Shown here in pieces: positions 6,180 through 13,160 of a DNA stretch of 15,333 nt. Numbering within the stretch: position 1 is the stretch's first letter; each line of letters begins with the position of its first letter. Source of the stretch: Candidatus Methylarchaceae archaeon HK01M (GTDB lineage: Archaea; Thermoproteota; Nitrososphaeria; Nitrososphaerales; JACAEJ01); the NCBI GenBank assembly GCA_024256245.1, contig JAKLZD010000030.1:1-15333 (forward strand), in the 5' to 3' direction. Made by a program: the position numbers and the translations under genes. The notes below the pieces were generated by a model. That model saw only the letters and a program-made list of their open reading frames with translations, did no database searches and was not told the DNA's origin.

Positions 6180-9053
6180 ATGGTAGAAGCGCTGGAGAAC
6201 ACATTCTCAATGTTCGTAAAACCGATAAGGAGAGCAATTCGAGATAGGGGTTTCTTTGAGCCCACAGAACCTCAAGTAAAAGCGATCCCTTTAATAATGG
6301 ATGGCAAGAACGTCCTACTCATCGCACCTACAGGGACTGGAAAAACAGAAGCAGCCTTTCTACCTTTACTGGATTTTATGTTGAGATTGGAGAAGAAGGC
6401 AAGTATCAAAGCCCTTTATATCACACCTCTAAGGGCTCTGAATAGGGATTTATTAGAGAGACTTGGATGGTGGTGTAAAAGGCTGGATATAAAGCTTGCA
6501 GTAAGGCATGGCGACACCGAAGTAAGGGAGAGGCGTGCTCAGGCCAAATTCCCCCCAGATATACTCATCACAACCCCTGAAACTCTGCAGGCCATATTGC
6601 CAGGTCGGATAATGAGAGAGCATCTAAAATCCATAAGATGGGTTATAGTCGATGAAGTCCATGAGTTGGCTACGGAGAAGAGGGGAAGTCAACTATCCTT
6701 GGGTCTTGAAAGGCTCAGATACATTACTGGAAAAGATTTTCAGTTGATAGGACTATCTGCAACAATAGGCACACCAGAAGAAGTATCCAAGTTCCTGGTC
6801 GGGGAGGATAGGCCTTGTGAGATAGTTCAAGTCCCAGTTGCTAGGTCTATTAGGTTGAAGATACTCTACCCTCAGCCATCGTCTGAAGACTTCAAGCTTG
6901 CTTCGAATCTGTACACGTATCCAGAAGTTGCTGCAAGATTAAGGGTGATGAGGCAGTTGATAGAAGATAACGCTTCGGTTCTGCTCTTCACGAATACGAG
7001 GTCCGAGGCTGAAATCTTATCGAGTAGGTTCAGGGTATGGGAGGAAGATCTGCCCATAGGTGTTCATCACGGCTCTCTCTCTAAGGTATCTCGAGTAGCT
7101 ACTGAGAGAGACCTAAAAGAAGGCAGGTTGTTAGGGATAGTCTGCACAAGCTCATTGGAATTGGGGATAGATGTAGGCTCCTTGGAGATGGTGATTCAGT
7201 ATAACTCACCAAGGCAAGTTACAAGGCTACTTCAAAGGGTGGGTAGGAGTGGGCATAAGATTGGGGGTATTGCAAAAGGGGTTATAATAACTCAGGATTC
7301 GGATGATGCCCTTGAGGCCACCGTTATAGCCCGCCGTGCGCTCCTTGAGGATTTGGAGCCAGCTCCTATCCCAGAAAAACCTCTAGACGCCTTGACCCAC
7401 CAGATAGTAGGGTTGATGATGCATAAGAGGAGCTGGAGCTTTGGAGACGTCTTGGAAATCTTTACTAGAGCCCATCCATACAGGAACTTATCGGAGGAAG
7501 ATCTGAAGGAAGTTCTTACATATATGCACACAAGATACCCTGCCTTCGCTCGGGTTTATTTTCAAGATAGATCCTTCACCAAGCCTCAAAGGAACAAAGA
7601 GATCTACAATTATTACTTTCAGAACTTATCGATGATCCCTGATCAGAGGCAGTTCTTAGTCATAGAGGAAGAGAGCGATGAGCCCATAGGAGTCCTTGAC
7701 GAAGCCTTCGTTGCTGAAAATGGGGAGATAGGGACGAAATTCATTGTAAGGGGCTCTGTCTGGAAGATTCTTCAAGTGTATCGAAATAGGATCTATGTCA
7801 AGTCTGAAGAAGACCCTAGAGGTGCTATACCAAGCTGGGTGGGTGAAGAGATACCCGTACCCTTTGAAGTAGCGAACGAAGTAGGAGAGATCAGGCGTAG
7901 AGTAGAAGATATGTTCAAATTGGGATCGCCTCCAGAAGGAATAGCCCTGGAACTGAGCAAGGTCTATCCCTGCGAACCTCAAACTTTGCTAAGAGCGATA
8001 TCAGAGATCATAGAGCAAGTCCAGATCGGTCTTCCAATACCGACCGACAAGAAGATAACGATAGAGAGGTGGGGCGAACTTATCATATTACATTGTTGCT
8101 TCGGTCTTCTTGCCAACCGAACGATCTCTAGGATTCTCGGTCTGATATTGTCAGAGAAGGTAGGGCACCCCATTGGTATTCAGCAAGACCCCTATCGAAT
8201 AATCTTCCAGACGGATAAGGTAAGATCAGAGGACGTAGTTCTGATGATGAGGGACTTGGCCCATGAAGATATCAGAAAGGTTGCAGCTCAAGCTTTTATA
8301 AGGACAGGCCTCTTCAAGCGTAGGTTCCTTCATGTAGCCAAGAAATTTGGAGCAATCTCAAAGGATGCCGACCTGAGCGATGTGAGTTTAAGCAATATGA
8401 TGAAGGGATTTGAGGGTACAGTTGTCTTCGACGAAGCCATAAAAACAACACTATCAAACGATGCAGACATAGAGCAGACTGTTCACATCTTGAATAAGAT
8501 AGAATCTGGAGATATAGAGGTCGTAATAATAGAAGACGAATCCCTCACACCTATAGGAAGGATAGGCATAGAGGAGATAGGTAGGATGACAGACCTCATA
8601 CCACCTAAGAGGATGAGGAGGATACTGATAGAATCTGCCCGTACGAGATTGATTAATGAGACTCGAACCTTCGTCTGCACGGATTGTTGGGGCTATGCAG
8701 ATGTATTGAAAGTTCAAGATCTGCCAGACAGTATATCCTGCCCAAAATGTGGATCCTTAAAGATAGGATTGATAGATGAAACCTTAGAAAAGATCTTGAC
8801 CTTATGTGATAAGATACTGTCGAATTCGAAGTTGAACAATAAAGAGAGGGTTTTGATAAAGAGGGCGCTTAAATCTGCGGAACTTATCTCTGACTACGGG
8901 CTTGCGGCGATTATGGTGCTTGTGGTTAGGGGAATGAGTATGTCCGATGCTAAAGCATTACTGATCAAAGAATCTAAAGTTAGCGATAAATTCATAGAGT
9001 TAGTCCTTGAAGCTGAGAGGCGGGGCTTGAAGAGGCGGTTCTTCGTCTCTTGA
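6180..9053 (+). CDS. lhr: Lhr-type superfamily 2 ATP-dependent helicase
   Basis: This 957-residue protein is a large ATP-driven nucleic-acid translocase of the Lhr (long helicase-related) family, used in DNA repair/recombination and possibly RNA handling in archaea. RecA1 has a Q-motif glutamine at residue 32, APTGTGKTE at 49-57 (Walker A), TTPE, DEVH at 158-161 (motif II) and SAT at 193-195 (motif III). RecA2 has TNTRSEAE, ELGIDVG and QRVGRSGH at 352-359 (motif VI, arginine fingers). The winged-helix and Lhr-core regions follow. Near the C-terminus are four cysteines in two CxxC pairs (833/836 and 854/857), a probable zinc site that as I recall marks the aLhr1 branch; that subgroup call is tentative. 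The length matches archaeal Lhr-core proteins, not the ~1500-residue bacterial form. The ATG is the natural start. It is divergent from the ABC operon and converges on the SMC operon. Confidence 0.93.
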   Translation: MVEALENTFSMFVKPIRRAIRDRGFFEPTEPQVKAIPLIMDGKNVLLIAPTGTGKTEAAFLPLLDFMLRLEKKASIKALYITPLRALNRDLLERLGWWCKRLDIKLAVRHGDTEVRERRAQAKFPPDILITTPETLQAILPGRIMREHLKSIRWVIVDEVHELATEKRGSQLSLGLERLRYITGKDFQLIGLSATIGTPEEVSKFLVGEDRPCEIVQVPVARSIRLKILYPQPSSEDFKLASNLYTYPEVAARLRVMRQLIEDNASVLLFTNTRSEAEILSSRFRVWEEDLPIGVHHGSLSKVSRVATERDLKEGRLLGIVCTSSLELGIDVGSLEMVIQYNSPRQVTRLLQRVGRSGHKIGGIAKGVIITQDSDDALEATVIARRALLEDLEPAPIPEKPLDALTHQIVGLMMHKRSWSFGDVLEIFTRAHPYRNLSEEDLKEVLTYMHTRYPAFARVYFQDRSFTKPQRNKEIYNYYFQNLSMIPDQRQFLVIEEESDEPIGVLDEAFVAENGEIGTKFIVRGSVWKILQVYRNRIYVKSEEDPRGAIPSWVGEEIPVPFEVANEVGEIRRRVEDMFKLGSPPEGIALELSKVYPCEPQTLLRAISEIIEQVQIGLPIPTDKKITIERWGELIILHCCFGLLANRTISRILGLILSEKVGHPIGIQQDPYRIIFQTDKVRSEDVVLMMRDLAHEDIRKVAAQAFIRTGLFKRRFLHVAKKFGAISKDADLSDVSLSNMMKGFEGTVVFDEAIKTTLSNDADIEQTVHILNKIESGDIEVVIIEDESLTPIGRIGIEEIGRMTDLIPPKRMRRILIESARTRLINETRTFVCTDCWGYADVLKVQDLPDSISCPKCGSLKIGLIDETLEKILTLCDKILSNSKLNNKERVLIKRALKSAELISDYGLAAIMVLVVRGMSMSDAKALLIKESKVSDKFIELVLEAERRGLKRRFFVS

Positions 9054-9077
9054 CCAATAACACATTATAAGTAATGA

Positions 9078-9085
9078 ATATAAAT
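9078..9085 (+). promoter_or_regulatory. TATA-like element ahead of the small RHH gene
   Basis: The sequence GAATATAAATC contains a TATA-like core centred about 22 bp before the TTG at 9103. This is the spacing expected for a leaderless transcript. No ribosome site is seen before the TTG. Confidence 0.4.
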
Positions 9086-9102
9086 CTGTACCATGGTATA
9101 AT

Positions 9103-9294
9103 TTGATAAGCAAAGCCAACCTGACGAAACTAGATGAAGCAATTGTAGACCAAATCGACATTTCAGTTTCTAAAGGCCTCTTTGTAAGTATAAGTGAAGC
9201 CACAAGGGATGCTATGAGGGAACTTGTTGCAAAAAGGTGCATTTCAGTTTCTCATTTCTTAAGAGTTTATGCCATCAATTCATCGAGTATTTGA
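9103..9294 (+). CDS. Orphan ribbon-helix-helix regulator/antitoxin, possibly degenerate
   Basis: The 63-codon frame starts with TTG. The core KLDEAIVDQIDISVSKGLF, then SEATRDAMRELV, matches the archaeal ribbon-helix-helix pattern (short strand, RLDEE.v..ID.LV.KGLF..RSEAIRDAIREL), a dimeric DNA-binding fold used by CopG-type regulators and VapB antitoxins. Several normally conserved positions are off: the strand reads LTKL, the Leu-Val before SKGLF reads Ser-Val, and the Arg before SEA is Ile. After residue ~45 the sequence no longer looks like the family. No PIN, RelE or HEPN toxin gene follows; the next 138 bp hold only a 42-codon frame (9269-9397) that I cannot place. It may be a weakly conserved working regulator or the remnant of a toxin-antitoxin locus. 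Confidence 0.5.
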   Translation: MISKANLTKLDEAIVDQIDISVSKGLFVSISEATRDAMRELVAKRCISVSHFLRVYAINSSSI

Positions 9295-9432
9295 TGTAAT
9301 TCTTCAAGCAAAGCGCTTAACCATCGAAATAATTGACTATCTTGTATTAGATTTTGTGAACTCTGTTCAATCATGGAGTGTTGTATTTGGATTTTGATTT
9401 TTGGGTAGTAGTTTTAAGAGGCCATCTATTAT

Positions 9433-9987
9433 TTATTTAGACAGGATGAGGTTCATCAAAGTCTTCTGATCAATCTCTGCCCTGGTCCTCCATCCTATAT
9501 GCAACATATCTTGCTCATCTTGTAACAAGTATCCATTCTTGATGAAACGATCCAAGTTTAAATCTACTCTCCATTTTGGGAACTTTTCTCGTAAAATCTG
9601 CTCTACATCCTTTCTTGCCATCTTTCCTTGCCTTGAAATTACAAGGGCGATGGTGGCAGCCAAGGCAGCTATGTCGTCTATCCTCCAACCAGATGAAATC
9701 ACATCGCTTACTGCTAAGGGTTTCTTTATGGTTATGAAGAATCTGGCCCTCCCAACCTGCTCTTCAGAAGGTTCATGGGGTGCTTCGGCCTCCTCAAATA
9801 CAACTTTAACTTGAAGGTTCAACTTATCGAGCTCTGAATTCAATATATCGATAATCTTCATGAAATCTGGACCTAAAGCTTTCCTTAACTCCCAACCCTT
9901 TACACCCGGCTTTCTATGCCTTTGAAAGAAGAGCAATTGAGAGGCCCTCTTCACCTTTCTACTGATCTCAGCCTGCCCTTCACTCAA
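9433..9987 (-). CDS. KITE-type tandem winged-helix protein, MAGE/Nse3-like SMC partner
   Basis: This 184-residue protein has two probable winged-helix units. The first spans about 12-90 (helices around FMKIIDILNSELDKL, then strand ARFFITI). The second spans about 104-176 (IAALAATIALVISRQGKM, RKDVEQIL, FIKNGYLLQ, then LHIGWRTRAEID). The order long hydrophobic helix, short turn, helix, then F(I/V)K-GYL ... W-x-x-RAE closely follows the C-terminal half of the MAGE homology domain (Nse3), where the end reads GYL ... WGPRA..E. MAGE/Nse3 and bacterial ScpB are KITE proteins that dimerise and sit on the kleisin of SMC complexes. The TTG start overlaps the upstream stop (TTGA) and has AGGAGG 7 nt ahead. 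It is the last gene of the SMC operon. The family call is from pattern reading only. Confidence 0.6.
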   Translation of the reverse strand: MSEGQAEISRKVKRASQLLFFQRHRKPGVKGWELRKALGPDFMKIIDILNSELDKLNLQVKVVFEEAEAPHEPSEEQVGRARFFITIKKPLAVSDVISSGWRIDDIAALAATIALVISRQGKMARKDVEQILREKFPKWRVDLNLDRFIKNGYLLQDEQDMLHIGWRTRAEIDQKTLMNLILSK

Positions 9988-10784
9988 CTCTTTCCCTCCT
10001 TGAGCCTTCTGAAAGACTCGTAATTAAGAGCGATGGGTAAAGAATGGTGCCTCTTTTTACTCGAAGTTTCTCTAAGAGGTATGATGTAAGTTCTCTCCTC
10101 CAAGGGATCCACTAAGAGTGTTGCATAACCTTCTGTAAGAATAAAACTGATTATATATGCCCTTTCTAAAGTCTTTTCAAAAGTATCGGAACAGACAAAA
10201 TCCCAATAATCTATCTTCTCACCAAACTTCAACTTATCCTCGAGCTCTTTTAGCAACTCTCTTACTTTATCATCGAAATTTTCTAAGGAGGCAACTTTAA
10301 GATCTATTAAATCATCGATTTTAAGAGAGCCAACTTCGGAGCCTACGCTGAAGTCTTCTCTCCATCTCTCACCTAATGGAAGAAGATTGTTCCAATAATC
10401 CACCGCCTCTTTTAACCTCTGAGGAAATATCTGATTCATCCCAACTATAGGGTGCCAAGAGTTTAGAAAGGCCTCAACAATACTTTTCGAGTCCAGCATC
10501 CTAATCTTCAGCTCAACGAAGATTGGGTCCATGAAAAGTGATGAAGAACGGCGTTTTATCCAATCGCTCTGTAGTTTTATTATAGACGAAATTTGATTTA
10601 TGGCTTCAGCATCCAGAAGCAATTCGTCCAATAACTTCAAATGAGGCAGATACTTCTTGAGCCTCTCTAAAGAAGACTTTACATCCACTTCGAAGGGGTC
10701 GACCCCTCTTCTTTCTACTACTCTACAGATTTCGACTATTCTCAGTAAGTCTTCTAAACTCACTTTACTTCTGTGCAAATTCAT
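9984..10784 (-). CDS. Kleisin-like (ScpA/Nse4-type) subunit of the SMC complex
   Basis: This 266-residue mostly helical protein lies between the SMC and KITE genes, overlapping them by 20 bp and 4 bp. The N-terminal part (about 9-85) resembles the helical domain of ScpA-type kleisins: SLEDLLRIVEICRVV, RGVDPFEVDV, LLLDAEAI, then IIKLQSDWIKRRSSSLF, comparable to the L..LI....DP.DI.I...T...L and AA.LL.IKS..LL pattern. A variable middle follows. The C-terminal part (about 198-238) has a helix and a wing-like hairpin (AYIISFILTEGY, LLVDPLEERTYIIP), like the winged helix with which a kleisin binds the second SMC head. Gene order SMC-kleisin-KITE supports the role. The start is ATG with AAAGGTAG upstream. 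The similarity is weak at residue level, and the name rests partly on context. Confidence 0.5.
   Translation of the reverse strand: MNLHRSKVSLEDLLRIVEICRVVERRGVDPFEVDVKSSLERLKKYLPHLKLLDELLLDAEAINQISSIIKLQSDWIKRRSSSLFMDPIFVELKIRMLDSKSIVEAFLNSWHPIVGMNQIFPQRLKEAVDYWNNLLPLGERWREDFSVGSEVGSLKIDDLIDLKVASLENFDDKVRELLKELEDKLKFGEKIDYWDFVCSDTFEKTLERAYIISFILTEGYATLLVDPLEERTYIIPLRETSSKKRHHSLPIALNYESFRRLKEGKS
9995..10000 (-). promoter_or_regulatory. Strong ribosome site for the KITE gene TTG start
   Basis: AGGAGG on the minus strand lies 7 nt before the TTG at 9987, within the last codons of the kleisin-like gene. It supports the unusual TTG start and the stop/start overlap (TTGA), implying coupled translation of the two proteins. 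Confidence 0.6.
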
Positions 10785-12690
10785 TTACTACCTTTGCCTC
10801 AGACTCCCCTCGAACATTCTGCACAACTATTATGTGAACGTCTTTCTCTATGACAGTGATCTGGCTGGGCGTTATCATGAGATACTGAATATCCTTCTTC
10901 TCTTTAATCGTTGAGACTATCGCCTTGAATATAGATTCACGGTTTCTTGGGTCCATGTGCACATCGAACTCATCAACCGCCCTAAAAGGCGACATTATGT
11001 GCTGTTGCAGAGATAGTAAGAAAGCCATTATAGAAACAGTCCTCTCACCACCGCTTTGAGTGTATGCATTCAATATCGAAGGATTCGCTCCCCTGAAACC
11101 CACAGTGAGCTCCAGACCAGCTGTCTCTATATCTTCCAAGCCTTTTAATCCCACGTTACCTATCGCACCAATCTTTGAGAGTATGCTCTGATACGATGGG
11201 TTGACTTCGTCTATAAGTTTCTGCAGAACGTCCCTCCAAACCTCCTTTCTCTCTTCTAATTCTACTAAAGTTCTCTTCCTGTTCTCAGAAACTATCTCTG
11301 CCCTTTCTTTAAGTTCGTTGTAGGTCTTAAGGTAAGTATTATATACATCTTCTGCCTCTTCAGGTACGTTGCCAAGAGACTGAATGTGGGCATCTGTTAT
11401 CTTTATATCAGCATCTATATCTGATAGGTATCTATCCGTCTCTATTCTTGAACCAACCTTTTCGATCAAAGGAGACAACTCATGGAGTTTCTTTTCCCCT
11501 TCTCTTATCTCTCCTTTTATGTGATTTATACTATCTTCAATATTCTTCTTCCTAAAACTCAGTATGGCCTCATCCACCCTATTGTTTACATATTTTTCAA
11601 GATTAGAGCTCGATTCTTTCTCCAATTCTCCCAATTCTATTTGAGTTTTGGATATCTTGTCTTCGATCTTCTGCTTATCCTCCTCAAAACTCTTGATTCT
11701 CTCAGCCAATCTTTCTATAGGATTGATACCCAACTGACTCAAGATTTTTTCTGTAACCTGAATCTCGGTTATAGCCTTCTCAAGGTCTAAAAGAGAATAG
11801 TAAAGTTTTCTTTGCTCTAGTTGTTGGAGTGTGAGCTTTTCATAAGACTTTTTTACTGAATCTTTGGTCTGCTCTATTCTCGATATAATATTTTCTAAAG
11901 TATCTTCCTTTTTCTTAAGCTTCTCTTTTAAGGAGCTGATGATCTTTTCCTGCCTTATCACCTGAGCCCATATCGCCTCTCTCTTCAATAAGTTCTTTTT
12001 CGCTATAAGCTCCGCTTTGAGCAAGCTCTTCTCATAGATTTCTTTCCAGTAACTTAAGGTCTGTTCAGCGCTCTCAAGAGCTCTTAGAACGGATTCTTCT
12101 TCACCTATCAGACCTCCAAGCTTTCTCTCAGCCTCTAGTATCCTCATCCTATACTCCTGAAATCCGACTGCCTCTTCTACCATTTTCAACTTCTCTTGGG
12201 AGGAGATTACACTGAACTCTTCCACCATATTCTGATGCATTATGATGAGCATATTGTCTGGATTCATTCCAAAATCTCTGAAGAGCCTTATAACCCTGCT
12301 CTTGTCTATCTCACGATAGTCTGCTTCATACCAATATGAGCCGTCTTTCCTTAAATAGCGAGAGAGCATGAACGTATCAGACTTGCAAAACGGTATAGGT
12401 CTTCTTCCATTTCTTGGTTTGTTATCGAATATCAATGTAGCTCTTGCTATATCCTTTCCATGTCTTATGAGATCGCTGAGCTTCCTACTTCTTTCAGTAT
12501 AAGCTTGACCCAAGACTATCGATATGGCTATGAGTATGGTGGATTTCCCAGCCCCATTCGGACCACATATTACATTCAATCCCGACTTCAAAGGAATTCT
12601 TGCATATTCATAAGACATGAAGTTTTCTAAGATTATCTCTTCGATCCTCGTCCAAATCTTGGGCTCAGTAATCGATTGTACGTTCATCAT
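10765..12690 (-). CDS. Short SMC5/6-like ATPase
   Basis: This 641-residue ATPase of the SMC/Rad50 class probably organises or guards DNA together with the two downstream products. The N-head has ILENFMSYE, Walker A GPNGAGKST (43-51), KLSDLIRHG and the Q-loop MHQNMVEEFS (Gln153). Heptad-rich helices run from about 160 to 355 and 380 to 495. The C-head has VGFRG, the signature TQSGGERTVS (544-553), then MSPFRAVDEFDVHMDPRNR (Walker B with Glu574) and IQYLMITPSQ. The SGGER(S/T)VS...PFR.(V/L)DEFDV.MD and QY..ITP wording is that of eukaryotic SMC5/SMC6, not bacterial SMC (LSGGEK.L.A...LDEVDA.LD). Length is about half that of SMC5. No SMC hinge domain and no CxxC zinc hook is visible at the turn (~355-380). 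It is the first gene of the operon; the start is one of two adjacent ATGs with only a weak ribosome site. Confidence 0.85.
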   Translation of the reverse strand: MMNVQSITEPKIWTRIEEIILENFMSYEYARIPLKSGLNVICGPNGAGKSTILIAISIVLGQAYTERSRKLSDLIRHGKDIARATLIFDNKPRNGRRPIPFCKSDTFMLSRYLRKDGSYWYEADYREIDKSRVIRLFRDFGMNPDNMLIIMHQNMVEEFSVISSQEKLKMVEEAVGFQEYRMRILEAERKLGGLIGEEESVLRALESAEQTLSYWKEIYEKSLLKAELIAKKNLLKREAIWAQVIRQEKIISSLKEKLKKKEDTLENIISRIEQTKDSVKKSYEKLTLQQLEQRKLYYSLLDLEKAITEIQVTEKILSQLGINPIERLAERIKSFEEDKQKIEDKISKTQIELGELEKESSSNLEKYVNNRVDEAILSFRKKNIEDSINHIKGEIREGEKKLHELSPLIEKVGSRIETDRYLSDIDADIKITDAHIQSLGNVPEEAEDVYNTYLKTYNELKERAEIVSENRKRTLVELEERKEVWRDVLQKLIDEVNPSYQSILSKIGAIGNVGLKGLEDIETAGLELTVGFRGANPSILNAYTQSGGERTVSIMAFLLSLQQHIMSPFRAVDEFDVHMDPRNRESIFKAIVSTIKEKKDIQYLMITPSQITVIEKDVHIIVVQNVRGESEAKVVNEFAQK

Positions 12691-12713
12691 CTCTATACCC
12701 GCTTAATTTGAAT

Positions 12714-12723
12714 CAAATTTAAC
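12714..12723 (-). promoter_or_regulatory. Candidate TATA-like element for the SMC operon
   Basis: The minus strand reads GTTAAATTTG, centred about 28 bp before the ATG at 12690. Initiation would then fall within a few bases of the start codon. The surrounding 272-bp gap is AT-rich with other possible boxes, so this is only the best-placed candidate. The gap also holds an imperfect inverted repeat (GAATTCCT at 12795 and AGGGATTC at 12814) and an 8-codon ORF with a good ribosome site (12863-12889). Confidence 0.3.
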
Positions 12724-12962
12724 TTAGACATGACAATCTTAAACAAGTGATTTTAATTCTTTTTTTCTTTAACATACTTATTTATTTAGTTACAGAATTC
12801 CTTATTTTAATTTAGGGATTCTTCTTCCTATTATTTTTTCATGTTATCTAAACCCAAAATTTTCAGTTATAAATTATAGACGGATTCATCTGGAGTGTCA
12901 CCTCGCTTAAGTCTTGATTAAGGACGATTTTTATAATGGCGCTTCCGTAAGATTCGATTTTT

Positions 12963-13127
12963 CTACTCTATATACTTCTTGGGGTCTTTATCAAATTCCT
13001 TTTTACAATACTCCGAGCAAAAATAGTAAGTCTTAAAGTAAGTCTCACCTTCATCTGAAATATACTCGGTTTTATATTTTGCCTTCTTCTCATCTACATC
13101 CATTCCACATACAGGGTCCTTTGCCAT
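12963..13127 (-). CDS. Small YHS-domain protein
   Basis: This 54-codon gene starts MAKDPVCGMDV and ends YFCSEYCKKEFDKDPKKYIE with a TAG stop. It is essentially one YHS domain: the DPVCGM opening, a central strand pair, and the FCSEYCKKEF motif followed by P-x-x-Y. YHS/TRASH-like modules bind metal through cysteines and occur alone or fused to copper and heavy-metal transport ATPases. The ATG has a GAGGGAT ribosome site about 5 nt upstream and lies 33 bp after the stop of the metallo-beta-lactamase gene, so the two are probably cotranscribed. A role in metal delivery or sensing is likely from the family; the metal and partner are unknown. It is easily missed because of its size. Confidence 0.85.
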   Translation of the reverse strand: MAKDPVCGMDVDEKKAKYKTEYISDEGETYFKTYYFCSEYCKKEFDKDPKKYIE

Positions 13128-13160
13128 CTAATCCCTCTTTAAAAGATTTTTAAAAGGTTT

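Noticed and set aside
8454..8717. Minus-strand frames opposite the Lhr helicase
   Set aside because: Shadow frames of a single continuous helicase gene; no ribosome sites or motifs.
10765..12690. SMC ATPase as Rad50
   Set aside because: There is no CxxC zinc hook, no Mre11/HerA/NurA neighbours, and the Walker B region is SMC5/6-like (DEFDVHMD).
9433..12690. The operon as a Wadjet (JetABCD) defence system
   Set aside because: No JetD-type TOPRIM gene is adjacent and the ATPase head is not MukB/JetC-like; a defence role remains possible but is not shown.
12795..12821. Imperfect inverted repeat (GAATTCCT / AGGGATTC) as a terminator
   Set aside because: One wobble pair, an 11-base AT-rich loop and no plus-strand gene ending here; not enough to call.
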